Both the position numbers and the translations under genes were made by a program. A stretch of DNA of 9,598 nt from Candidatus Woesearchaeota archaeon (lineage in GTDB: Archaea > Nanobdellota > Nanobdellia > Woesearchaeales > WJKV01), in NCBI GenBank assembly GCA_019322855.1, contig JAHWIA010000026.1, forward strand, positions 1 to 9,598. Reading direction: 5' to 3'. Positions 1 to 6,140 of the stretch are shown piece after piece. The notes beneath the pieces are model-generated. The model was given only the letters and a program-made list of their open reading frames with translations. It did not search any database and had not been told where the DNA came from. Position 1 is the first letter of the stretch. Each line of letters opens with the position of its first letter.

Positions 1-936
1 CAAACCTAATTTATCGAAAATCATCTGTTTCAATTTCTCAATGTACTGCAGTTGCGTCGCGCTGATGCACAGGTCTGGTTTGATCTTGCTGATTATTTTT
101 TCCAATACTTCTTCTTTCACAGTATCTATCTTGTTTATCACGACAATGCTCGGGATGTAATGTCTATTAGCTTCTATCACATCTATCAACTGGTCTTCAT
201 CAATGTCCTCTCTGATGACGATGTCTGCGTTTATCAGACCAAATTCCCGCATGATTGATTCTATTGTCTGCTTTGTAATTTTCTTTAGTTTTAATGTCGC
301 CCCTATCCTTATACCTCCCCTTGCTTTTTTTGATATCTTCACGTCGGGCTTTCTTTGATCTAATCTTATCCCAGAGTCGTGCGCTTCTTTCATTATTGCC
401 TGAAACTCTTCTGGCTTGTTTACATCTACCATGATGACTGCCAAGTCTGCACTCCTCATCACTGCAAGAACCTCTCTTCCTCTTCCTGTACCATTGGCAG
501 CACCATGCACTATTCCTGGAACATCTAATATCTGTATCTTTGCAAAATTGTAGTCTAGTAGACCTGGTATGACATCCAAAGTAGTGAAATTATAACTGCC
601 CACTGCACTGTCTGCTTTTGTCAATGCGTTTAGAAGAGTAGATTTTCCTACAGACGGAAATCCTAGCAGGATGACTGTGCCATCGCCTGTCTTTCTTACA
701 CTGTAACCAGCACCCTTTTTCTTTTTCGCGCCGCTCAGCATCTTTTCCCTAAGCTTTGCGATCTTTGCCTTGACCAATCCTATATGGTGCTGTGTTCGTT
801 TGTTGTATTTTGTTACACTTACCTCTCGCTCAAAGGCCTTGATCTGCTCTTGTATGGTGAGCTTTTTTCTTTCAGGACCTTTTTCTTCTGTCTTTTCCTT
901 CTCTTTCTTGTGCTTTTTGAGCTTTGGTTTGGGCAT
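1..936 (-). CDS. DRG-family GTP-binding protein (5' part, truncated by left window edge)
   Basis: Reading the minus strand from the ATG at 936 gives 312 uninterrupted codons to the window edge. The P-loop GTPase motifs are in order: G1 GFPSVGKST (residues 92-100), G3 DVPGIVHGA (138-146), G4 NKID (278-281) and G5 ISA (301-303). The sequence GRGREVLAVMRSADL (151-165) and the DVPGIVHGA wording are typical of the DRG/Rbg branch of the Obg superfamily, which in archaea and eukaryotes is tied to ribosomes and translation. A Lys/Glu-rich N-terminus (1-25) and a helical segment precede the G domain, as in DRG proteins. The C-terminal TGS domain expected in this family would lie beyond the window. The start is supported by GAGGT 5 nt upstream (minus strand 946-942) and a TATA box further upstream. 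Family is clear; the exact role in this organism is not shown. Confidence 0.93.
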   Translation of the reverse strand, partial: MPKPKLKKHKKEKEKTEEKGPERKKLTIQEQIKAFEREVSVTKYNKRTQHHIGLVKAKIAKLREKMLSGAKKKKGAGYSVRKTGDGTVILLGFPSVGKSTLLNALTKADSAVGSYNFTTLDVIPGLLDYNFAKIQILDVPGIVHGAANGTGRGREVLAVMRSADLAVIMVDVNKPEEFQAIMKEAHDSGIRLDQRKPDVKISKKARGGIRIGATLKLKKITKQTIESIMREFGLINADIVIREDIDEDQLIDVIEANRHYIPSIVVINKIDTVKEEVLEKIISKIKPDLCISATQLQYIEKLKQMIFDKLGL

Positions 937-976
937 GATTGACCTCTATTTTCTTGTGTATGGTATATTAATGTTG

Positions 977-988
977 CCTTTTTAAAGC
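977..988 (-). promoter_or_regulatory. TATA box of the DRG GTPase gene
   Basis: On the minus strand this reads GCTTTAAAAAGG. Its centre is about 26 nt from an expected transcription start near 957, which leaves a leader of about 20 nt carrying the GAGGT Shine-Dalgarno site (946-942). Position and composition fit an archaeal TBP site; the transcription start is inferred. Confidence 0.6.
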
Positions 989-1033
989 TTATGTGATGTC
1001 GCCTCTATATAAGGACGATTAGCATAAGCTTTA
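983..1033. repeat. 11-bp perfect inverted repeat spanning two divergent promoters
   Basis: The left arm TAAAGCTTATG (983-993) and right arm CATAAGCTTTA (1023-1033) are perfect reverse complements with a 29-nt spacer. Each arm overlaps the TATA region of one of the two divergent genes, so both promoters share the element CATAAGCTTTA followed by A-rich sequence. It may be a duplicated BRE/TATA core promoter, or a regulator site controlling both sides. Confidence 0.75.
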
Positions 1034-1038
1034 TAAAT
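1028..1038 (+). promoter_or_regulatory. TATA box of the phosphoesterase-kinase unit
   Basis: GCTTTATAAAT is centred near 1033, about 26-28 nt before the ATG at 1062. Transcription would start at or just before the start codon, so the message is probably leaderless; no Shine-Dalgarno site is visible. A second TATA-like stretch (TTAAATACATA, about 1050-1060) could instead favour a start at the ATG at 1080. Confidence 0.6.
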
Positions 1039-1061
1039 GCCCCAAAGGCTTAAATACATAT

Positions 1062-1682
1062 ATGGCAAAAAGCAAAAAGATGAAGATACTAGCTACGGGG
1101 GATATTCACGGGGATACTGGCCTGGCCAAGAAACTGGCTGATAAGGCAGAGAAAGAGAACGTAGATTTAGTAGTCATATGCGGTGATATTACTTATGCAG
1201 AGAATAGTACTGACAATCTGATAGGTCCTTTTGTGAAAAAAGGCAAAAAGGTCATGCTGATACCTGGCAATCATGAGTCTTTTGCAACTGCTGATTTCTT
1301 GTCAAAAGTTTACAATGCAACAAACCTGCACGGTTATGCAGTAAAAGTAGATGATGGAATCGGATTGTTCGGTTGCGGAGGCGCAAATATCGGCATAAAT
1401 CAATTGACAGAAGAAGAGATGTTCGAAGAGTTAGAGAAGGGTTTCAAATACATCAAAGATTTACAGAAAAAGATCATGGTCACACACGTGCATCCTTCAG
1501 GAGCATTGATGGATCAACTATGCATGTTCCCTGGAAGCACTGGCATTCAAAAAGCAGTTGAAAAGTTTCAACCTGACATTCTGTTCTGCTGCCACGTGCA
1601 TGAAGCAGAAGGCGTAGAAGAAAAAGTAGGTAATACGAGAGTAATAAACGTCGGCAGACAAGGAAAGATAATTGAGTTGTAA
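1062..1682 (+). CDS. Calcineurin-like metallophosphoesterase, Icc-related (COG2129-like)
   Basis: A 206-residue single-domain metallophosphoesterase. The metal-site motifs are all present: GDIHGD (13-18, Asp14 and His16), GDI (41-43, Asp42), GNHE (69-72), THVHP (141-145, His142) and CHVHE (177-181, His178 and His180). The last motif has Cys where GHxH is usual. The GDxxDRG wording of PPP-type protein phosphatases is absent, and the overall pattern (GDITYAEN, NLHG, QPDILFCCHVHEAEGV) matches the archaeal Icc-related predicted phosphoesterases, whose substrates are largely unknown. The kinase gene follows after 1 nt, so the two are very likely co-transcribed. The start at 1062 suits the TATA spacing; a shorter protein from Met7 (ATG at 1080) is possible. 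Substrate could be a phosphodiester, a nucleotide or a phosphoprotein; the sequence does not decide. Confidence 0.88.
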   Translation: MAKSKKMKILATGDIHGDTGLAKKLADKAEKENVDLVVICGDITYAENSTDNLIGPFVKKGKKVMLIPGNHESFATADFLSKVYNATNLHGYAVKVDDGIGLFGCGGANIGINQLTEEEMFEELEKGFKYIKDLQKKIMVTHVHPSGALMDQLCMFPGSTGIQKAVEKFQPDILFCCHVHEAEGVEEKVGNTRVINVGRQGKIIEL

Positions 1683-1683
1683 A

Positions 1684-3615
1684 ATGCAACAGATTCAAAG
1701 ACCAAAAGATAGTTCTGAAGTAGTTGTACATAAAAAGAAACCAAAGAAGAAAGCTAAGCCAAAGCAGAAAAAGAAAATTGAACATAAGTCTTTACAACTT
1801 TCTGGAACTCTTGATGAGTCCAGGACAACAGGAAAAAAGCAAGTTCAGCCAGAACATCCAAGGATAGGTATGCAAATCGGAGGTTATACTTTGGTGGAAC
1901 GGGTTGGTGCTGGTGGTTTTGGTGAAGTTCTTAGAGGAGAAAGACAGACAAGGAATGGTGTTCAAGTCGCTGCTTTCAAGTTCCCGCACGATCCGTTGGA
2001 TGCAAAAGTCGTAAGAAGTCTTAGGCATGAAGCAAAAACTGCAAAAAAATTAGATCATCCCAACATTGTATGTCCGGAAAAAGTCGTGGACTCCAGGAGC
2101 GGCCTTTACCTGCAGATGCCGTATGTTGATGCGCAATGTTTGGACGTCACAGAACCAAGAGCTGTGCATGAATGTGTTGATCTTGTGCGAAAAATAGGAA
2201 AGTTGCTTAGTTACGCACACGAAAAAGGAATTGTACATCAAGATACAAAACCAGAGAATATTCTTATTGATTCAAACGGAGAAGTCCATCTTCTAGATTT
2301 CGGTTTGGCAAGAGTCAAGAAAGAACAAGAACTTAAACTATCGCAGGAAACAAGCAGGCCAAGAAGTCTTAGTCTGACAGGTCCTATCGGCGGAACTTTA
2401 GATTACATGTCTCCTGAACAAAAGAATGATGGAAAAGTTGATCATAGAGCAGACATCTATGGTCTTGCTGTTCTATTATACAAGATGCTGACAAAAGGAG
2501 GTTCTCCTGCAGGCAGGGTCAAGAAAGAACTGATGAAACACAATGTTCCGGAACAGATCGCAGCTGCTATCGAAGACGGCGGAATAACCCAACTAGAAGA
2601 CCGATACAAGACAATAGAGGAATTCCTTTCTAATATAACTTTGCCAGACGAAGAACTCGGCGTTCCTATCGAAGGAACTGATGGCTGGTGGATATTGACT
2701 GAAACTTACCCTGATGGAGACGCAGATTATGCACATCTAACTTATCTTGGAAAAGATCGCAGATTGAATTTATTGTATATGGTCCGTAAGAATGATTCGC
2801 GAGGGGTTCTTGCTACTGACATTTCAAAAAAAGGAGAAAAACTGCTTGAATTAATAGATAAAAATTGCAAATTGATTTTCGGGAATGTCGACAATATAGA
2901 AATGGAATTCGACGATGAAAATGAAATTCTGAAATATAAAGACATCCTCGAAGAACTGCCGAGAAAGTTCAAATACAAAGGCATGGAAGTTGACTTGGAA
3001 GACAGTATTGAACACATGCTAGAATTCGCAGAAGAAACAAAAATAAAAGAAGCAGAAAGAGCAAACATGGTTGTAGGACCATTTCCACCTATTACCAAAG
3101 GGATTACAAGAGCAGATTTAGATAGATATGTGCTAAAGATTGGTGAAGGAAATTATCCATTAAAAATAGGAATAACTTCAGGCATAGTAACAGCAACAAC
3201 CTATGCACTGGCTACTGGAAATGTAGCATCTAGCGCGTTTTATGGAGTAGGAGCTTTAGTAATAGGATATATTTCTACCTTAGTGGGAGCATTATCATTG
3301 GTTTCTTTTGGTCAACGTGCAAAAGATTTGGCAGAAAAAGGAAAGCATTCCAATACAGGGTCTGCAGACATAGAAATAGAAGGCACACCAGAAGAGATAG
3401 CAGAGTACGAAGCATCCCAAGATTATATTGAAGTGGATGTAGAACCAGAAGGAAAATCTCAGAAAGGTTTGTTAAGAACACTGTGGGATGCGCGACCAAA
3501 ATTGATTTATTTTAATTATCCTTCCAAGTATCCTCCTTGGGCATGGGGCCCGCCGCGACCGAAACCAAAAGCGAAAGAAAGGCCTAAAAATAAACCGCCA
3601 TATCAATTGAAGTAG
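1684..3615 (+). CDS. Membrane-anchored Hanks-type Ser/Thr protein kinase, non-RD catalytic loop
   Basis: A 643-residue protein. A very basic N-terminal tail (about 16-31, Lys-rich) precedes a kinase domain at about 67-320. Visible motifs are the Gly-rich loop GAGGFGEV (75-82), Lys99, the alpha-C Glu116, the catalytic loop HQDTKPEN (185-192), DFG (205-207), SPE in the APE position (243-245), DIYG (257-260) and Arg307. All core catalytic residues are kept, so it should be active, but the HRD Arg is Gln and the usual Leu is Thr, making it a non-RD kinase. The DFG-SPE segment is long and Ser/Thr-rich. Residues 321-490 form a domain I do not recognise. Two hydrophobic stretches (493-512, 516-542) suggest a membrane hairpin with both ends cytoplasmic, followed by an acidic then Pro/Lys-rich tail (PPWAWGPPRPKPK). 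A TTG at 1672, preceded by AGGAAAG, is an alternative start adding four residues. Confidence 0.88.
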   Translation: MQQIQRPKDSSEVVVHKKKPKKKAKPKQKKKIEHKSLQLSGTLDESRTTGKKQVQPEHPRIGMQIGGYTLVERVGAGGFGEVLRGERQTRNGVQVAAFKFPHDPLDAKVVRSLRHEAKTAKKLDHPNIVCPEKVVDSRSGLYLQMPYVDAQCLDVTEPRAVHECVDLVRKIGKLLSYAHEKGIVHQDTKPENILIDSNGEVHLLDFGLARVKKEQELKLSQETSRPRSLSLTGPIGGTLDYMSPEQKNDGKVDHRADIYGLAVLLYKMLTKGGSPAGRVKKELMKHNVPEQIAAAIEDGGITQLEDRYKTIEEFLSNITLPDEELGVPIEGTDGWWILTETYPDGDADYAHLTYLGKDRRLNLLYMVRKNDSRGVLATDISKKGEKLLELIDKNCKLIFGNVDNIEMEFDDENEILKYKDILEELPRKFKYKGMEVDLEDSIEHMLEFAEETKIKEAERANMVVGPFPPITKGITRADLDRYVLKIGEGNYPLKIGITSGIVTATTYALATGNVASSAFYGVGALVIGYISTLVGALSLVSFGQRAKDLAEKGKHSNTGSADIEIEGTPEEIAEYEASQDYIEVDVEPEGKSQKGLLRTLWDARPKLIYFNYPSKYPPWAWGPPRPKPKAKERPKNKPPYQLK

Positions 3616-3619
3616 AATT

Positions 3620-4834
3620 CTAAAGCCCGTTCAGATCTATCTGCTTGACGTCTTCGCCTTCGACGTCGTAGATGTTTATGTCCAGGGATTCTTTAGAGAT
3701 CAGTTTTTCAGTGTTTTCTATGAAAGTACTCACACTGTCTCCGATCTGGTTGCAGTACATGACTTTTGCCATGTCGAATGCTAAAGAAATGACGTCGACC
3801 CATCTGCTGTGCTCTTTGAAATATCCTTTGTGTTTTTCAGGCAGGCTGTCAGTAGTAAGAAGATGAACACCTGTCGGTGCTAATTTCTGTTCTGCGCTCA
3901 TGCCTGCTTTCGGGCTCAATAACGGATGTGTACAGCAGGCATAGACGATTGCGCCCCTGTTCTTCAGGAAGTTGATGGGTGCGACCATGCTTCCGCCAGT
4001 ATCGATCATGTCATCGCACATTATCACATGTTTCCCATTGCAGTCCCATTCCAAGACAAAATTAAACTTGGTTTCGCCATGAGCTGTCCTCTTCTTATCC
4101 AACACATGATATCGCACGCCTAACAACCTAGCAAGATATTCTGCTCTTTTTGCACTGCCTGCATCAGGTGAAATCACAGCGACCATCTCTTTGCCTTTTT
4201 CAGAAAGAGGAATCTTCAATATGTCGCGATAATAAGAAGCGAACAACGGCATTGCCCTTATCTCGTCAACAGGGCCGTCAAAGTGCGCCTGTGCCTGGCG
4301 GGCGTGGAGGTCAAAAGTAACTATCCTTTTCAGTTTACCCACTCCACAACTTTGGTTCAATAAATTAAAAATCAATTTCGCACTGATAGCCACACGACCA
4401 TCATCTTTCTTGTCCTGTCTTTGATAAGGAACATATAATAAGTAATTAGTTATAGAATTTGCACCTGCCCTGTTAAGAGCGTCATTGATAATAAACAATT
4501 CCATCAGATCCTTGTTCTTGTCAGCAAAAGTCTGGATAACATGAACATCCTTGTTCCTTATATTAGCTTTTAGTTGGACAAACAATTCACCGTCATTGTG
4601 TTCTTTTATTGTTTTCTCAGCCAGAATAAGGGTTTCTTCTTTGATGTGTTTGAGCAATTGTTTGTTCTTCACATTGATGTCGTGAAATTCTTTATCAATC
4701 CTTTCATGAAATTTTTTTAATAATACAGAAGCAAACTTGTCTGCAGAACGTCCAGAAACAATTACCATATCACTGAGATTCCATAAGTTCTTCTCATCAA
4801 AAGAATCCTTTACATAATTAGTTTCTTCGATCAT
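3620..4834 (-). CDS. prs: Ribose-phosphate pyrophosphokinase (PRPP synthetase), long divergent form
   Basis: Makes 5-phosphoribosyl 1-pyrophosphate from ribose 5-phosphate and ATP for nucleotide, His and Trp synthesis. From the ATG at 4834 it has 404 residues, against roughly 285-315 for usual enzymes. Motifs: SGRSAD (27-32), DGE (81-83), PYQRQDKK (136-143), FDLHARQ (174-180), SPDAGSAKR (222-230), the flexible-loop KKR (247-249) and the PRPP-binding CDDMIDTGGS (273-282). The extra length lies in about 25 residues between SGRSAD and DGE, plus N- and C-terminal extensions (tail after about 365). I chose 4834 over the upstream ATG at 4867 because the TATA box (4867-4875) overlaps that upstream codon and GGGGG (4842-4838) lies just before 4834. 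It converges on the kinase with a 4-nt gap. Confidence 0.93.
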   Translation of the reverse strand: MIEETNYVKDSFDEKNLWNLSDMVIVSGRSADKFASVLLKKFHERIDKEFHDINVKNKQLLKHIKEETLILAEKTIKEHNDGELFVQLKANIRNKDVHVIQTFADKNKDLMELFIINDALNRAGANSITNYLLYVPYQRQDKKDDGRVAISAKLIFNLLNQSCGVGKLKRIVTFDLHARQAQAHFDGPVDEIRAMPLFASYYRDILKIPLSEKGKEMVAVISPDAGSAKRAEYLARLLGVRYHVLDKKRTAHGETKFNFVLEWDCNGKHVIMCDDMIDTGGSMVAPINFLKNRGAIVYACCTHPLLSPKAGMSAEQKLAPTGVHLLTTDSLPEKHKGYFKEHSRWVDVISLAFDMAKVMYCNQIGDSVSTFIENTEKLISKESLDINIYDVEGEDVKQIDLNGL

Positions 4835-4866
4835 GATCCCCCTTTGTACCAAAGAAGCTTTCATCA

Positions 4867-4875
4867 TTTATATAC
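4867..4875 (-). promoter_or_regulatory. TATA box of the PRPP synthetase gene
   Basis: On the minus strand this reads GTATATAAA. A start about 26 nt downstream, near 4845, gives a leader of about 11 nt that contains the GGGGG ribosome-binding site (4842-4838). This rules against translation from the ATG at 4867, which would not be in the transcript. Confidence 0.65.
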
Positions 4876-4888
4876 TTTTTCATAGAAT

Positions 4889-4893
4889 AAAAA
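4889..4893 (-). terminator. T-run at the 3' end of the SRP RNA gene
   Basis: Directly after the terminal GCCTGCCC strand of the SRP RNA, the minus strand reads TTTTT then ATT. Archaeal RNA polymerase terminates on such T-runs. The signal sits between the RNA and the PRPP synthetase promoter, which would separate the two units. Confidence 0.55.
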
Positions 4894-5165
4894 GGGCAGG
4901 CGCGCCCACTGATTGATAGGTCGTAACCACACCAGCTACCTTGATTCCTCCTCAGTTCCGCTACCCCATAAGCACCCATCTCAGAAGTTAGAGCTGCTCC
5001 GATCAAGGTCTGACTCGATTCCTCCTAAAACGAATCCTATGGGACAGAACCTCAACGTCAGAACCAAGACTGACGTGACAACAGCCTACCTTTCAATAGA
5101 CTTCACCCCACCATATAGCCCGTTGTGGTAACAGGAAGGGACTAGCTTCCCGGCAGAGCCTGCCC
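4894..5165 (-). ncRNA. Signal recognition particle RNA (7S RNA), archaeal type
   Basis: This is the RNA core of the SRP, which targets membrane and secreted proteins to the translocon. The ends pair perfectly: GGGCAGGC (5165-5158) with GCCTGCCC (4901-4894), the helix 1 closure of archaeal SRP RNAs. The Alu domain carries UGUUA (5133-5129), matching the conserved UGUNR, then the stretch CGGGCUAUAUGGUGGGG with the layout of known archaeal 7S RNAs. Helix 5 strands are visible, e.g. AUUGAAAGGU near the 5' side and ACCUAUCAAU near the 3' side. A hairpin CGUCAG/CUGACG (about 5053-5078) is a candidate helix 6. Helix 8 is CAGACC...GGAGCAG (5012-4994), the same 19-nt spacing as E. coli and human. The total of about 272 nt is slightly shorter than usual. 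Ends are set by the terminal helix and may be off by a few bases. No protein gene fits here. Confidence 0.88.
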
Positions 5166-5186
5166 AAACCTCCATAAACGAAATCA

Positions 5187-5196
5187 ATTTATAAAG
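5187..5196 (-). promoter_or_regulatory. TATA box of the SRP RNA gene
   Basis: The minus strand reads CTTTATAAAT with AACC just upstream as a possible BRE. The centre near 5192 is about 26 nt before the 5' end of the RNA (5165-5168), the standard archaeal distance. Confidence 0.7.
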
Positions 5197-5231
5197 GTTT
5201 AGGTAATCGTCCCATATAAGAGATTAGAAAA

Positions 5232-5241
5232 GAATATAAAA
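5232..5241 (+). promoter_or_regulatory. TATA box of the MBL-fold hydrolase gene
   Basis: GAATATAAAA is centred near 5237, about 26 nt before the ATG at 5264. Transcription would begin at the start codon. No Shine-Dalgarno site is present, so the message is probably leaderless. Confidence 0.6.
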
Positions 5242-5263
5242 TAAGACAACAATTCTCGCTTTT

Positions 5264-6055
5264 ATGGAAGATAATATCGTATTTCTGGGCACTGGCGGAG
5301 ACCATATAGTAACTGGCAAGCAGATCCTGGGAAGCGGAGGTATTATAGTGCAAACAGAGGGTATGCAGTTCCATGTTGATCCTGGTCCAGGAGCGATAGT
5401 GGCTGCGAAACAGCACAAGATCAATCCAAGAGAGACAACAGCCATATTAGTGAGTCATGCTCACATCGGGCATTGCAGTGATGTGAATGCTATGATAAGT
5501 GCTGCAACCCACAGGGGTTTTGACAGGCAGAGTGTTCTCATAGCAAACAAGACACTAGTGGATGACAGTAATAATAACAAACCAATACTTACAGACTTTC
5601 ACAGGGAATGTGTCGAAAGAGTCATTGTTGTGACAGAAGGAAATAAAGTAGGAATAAATGATGTTCAGATAGATGCACTGAAGACTGTGCACAATGACCC
5701 TGACGGTCTGGGTTTCAAATTCACCTGTCCGAAATTCACACTGGTCTATACAGGAGATACTGAATTTTTCCCAGAGATGCTGGAATTGTATAAGGAAAGC
5801 GATGTTATCATATTCAATATGCAGGAGCCTTTCGACAGGAAAGAGCAAGGGCATCTCAGTCCAGAAGATGTGATCAAAGTTTTGAATGCAACTAAACCTA
5901 AACTGGCAGTTGTTACGCATTTTGGAAATAAATTGTTGTCAGAAGACGTCTTAGAAGCTGCAAGAGAAATACAGAGACAGACAAGGATACAGACCATAGT
6001 CCCAAGAGACGGCACTAAGATAAATCCTGTAAGCTATAAGTATGCAACTATGTAG
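5264..6055 (+). CDS. MBL-fold metallo-hydrolase with HxHxGH in place of HxHxDH
   Basis: A 263-residue metallo-beta-lactamase-fold protein. It opens with FLGTGG (7-12) and DPGPG (39-43), as in RNase Z-like archaeal MBL proteins. The first metal motif is HAHIGH (65-70): both flanking His pairs are kept but the usual Asp is Gly69. Other expected ligands are visible: His143 (TVHNDPDG), Asp165 (YTGDTE), and His219 (THFG); HLSPED (197-202) is also family-like. The missing Asp normally binds the second metal ion, so the protein may work with one metal, use a nearby Asp (Asp73 in CSD), or have altered activity. The family's substrates are uncertain and I do not assign tRNA 3'-processing. It stands alone between the SRP RNA and gmd promoters. 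No in-frame alternative start is better placed. Confidence 0.85.
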   Translation: MEDNIVFLGTGGDHIVTGKQILGSGGIIVQTEGMQFHVDPGPGAIVAAKQHKINPRETTAILVSHAHIGHCSDVNAMISAATHRGFDRQSVLIANKTLVDDSNNNKPILTDFHRECVERVIVVTEGNKVGINDVQIDALKTVHNDPDGLGFKFTCPKFTLVYTGDTEFFPEMLELYKESDVIIFNMQEPFDRKEQGHLSPEDVIKVLNATKPKLAVVTHFGNKLLSEDVLEAAREIQRQTRIQTIVPRDGTKINPVSYKYATM

Positions 6056-6071
6056 ATTAAGCATACATTAA

Positions 6072-6081
6072 CTTTATAAAA
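6072..6081 (+). promoter_or_regulatory. TATA box of the gmd gene
   Basis: CTTTATAAAA is the best TBP-like site between the MBL gene and gmd. A start about 26 nt downstream, near 6103, leaves a leader of about 38 nt carrying AGGAGGG (6128-6134). Confidence 0.55.
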
Positions 6082-6094
6082 ACTTTAAAGTTTT
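6079..6094. repeat. 16-bp perfect palindrome in the gmd promoter
   Basis: AAAACTTTAAAGTTTT is exactly self-complementary and abuts the 3' edge of the TATA box, between it and the predicted transcription start. That is where archaeal repressors commonly bind. A smaller inverted repeat, AGAAT-tccg-ATTCT (6105-6118), lies in the predicted leader. Confidence 0.6.
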
Positions 6095-6127
6095 CCAAGA
6101 TTATAGAATTCCGATTCTTAAAAATAC

Positions 6128-6134
6128 AGGAGGG
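6128..6134 (+). promoter_or_regulatory. Strong Shine-Dalgarno site of gmd
   Basis: AGGAGGG lies 6 nt before the ATG at 6141. It is the strongest ribosome-binding site in the window and fixes the gmd start; it contrasts with the apparently leaderless neighbour upstream. Confidence 0.75.
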
Positions 6135-6140
6135 TTTAAA

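Noticed and set aside
770..985. Hydrophobic plus-strand frame of 71 codons opposite the DRG gene
   Set aside because: Shadow of the Lys/Glu-rich DRG N-terminus; it also runs over the drg promoter.
1480..1785. Minus-strand frame of 101 codons opposite the phosphoesterase-kinase junction
   Set aside because: Low-complexity Leu/Phe-rich shadow of the Lys-rich kinase N-terminus on the other strand, which carries clear domains.
4966..4990. Plus-strand resemblance to 5S rRNA (CCCATCTCAGAAGTTAGAGC)
   Set aside because: The CCGAAC part of the 5S consensus is missing, and no 120-nt fold with paired ends surrounds it. The minus strand forms a complete SRP RNA with paired ends, Alu motif, helix 8, TATA box and T-run.
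4818..5131. Short open frames on both strands across the SRP RNA (4818-5006 minus, 4913-5131 plus)
   Set aside because: They overlap the structured RNA, have no recognisable domain, and the minus one runs through the prs promoter.
4894..5165. RNase P RNA as an alternative for the structured RNA
   Set aside because: No GAGGAAAGUCC-type conserved region or matching ACAGAA segment is present, while SRP RNA features are found in the right order.
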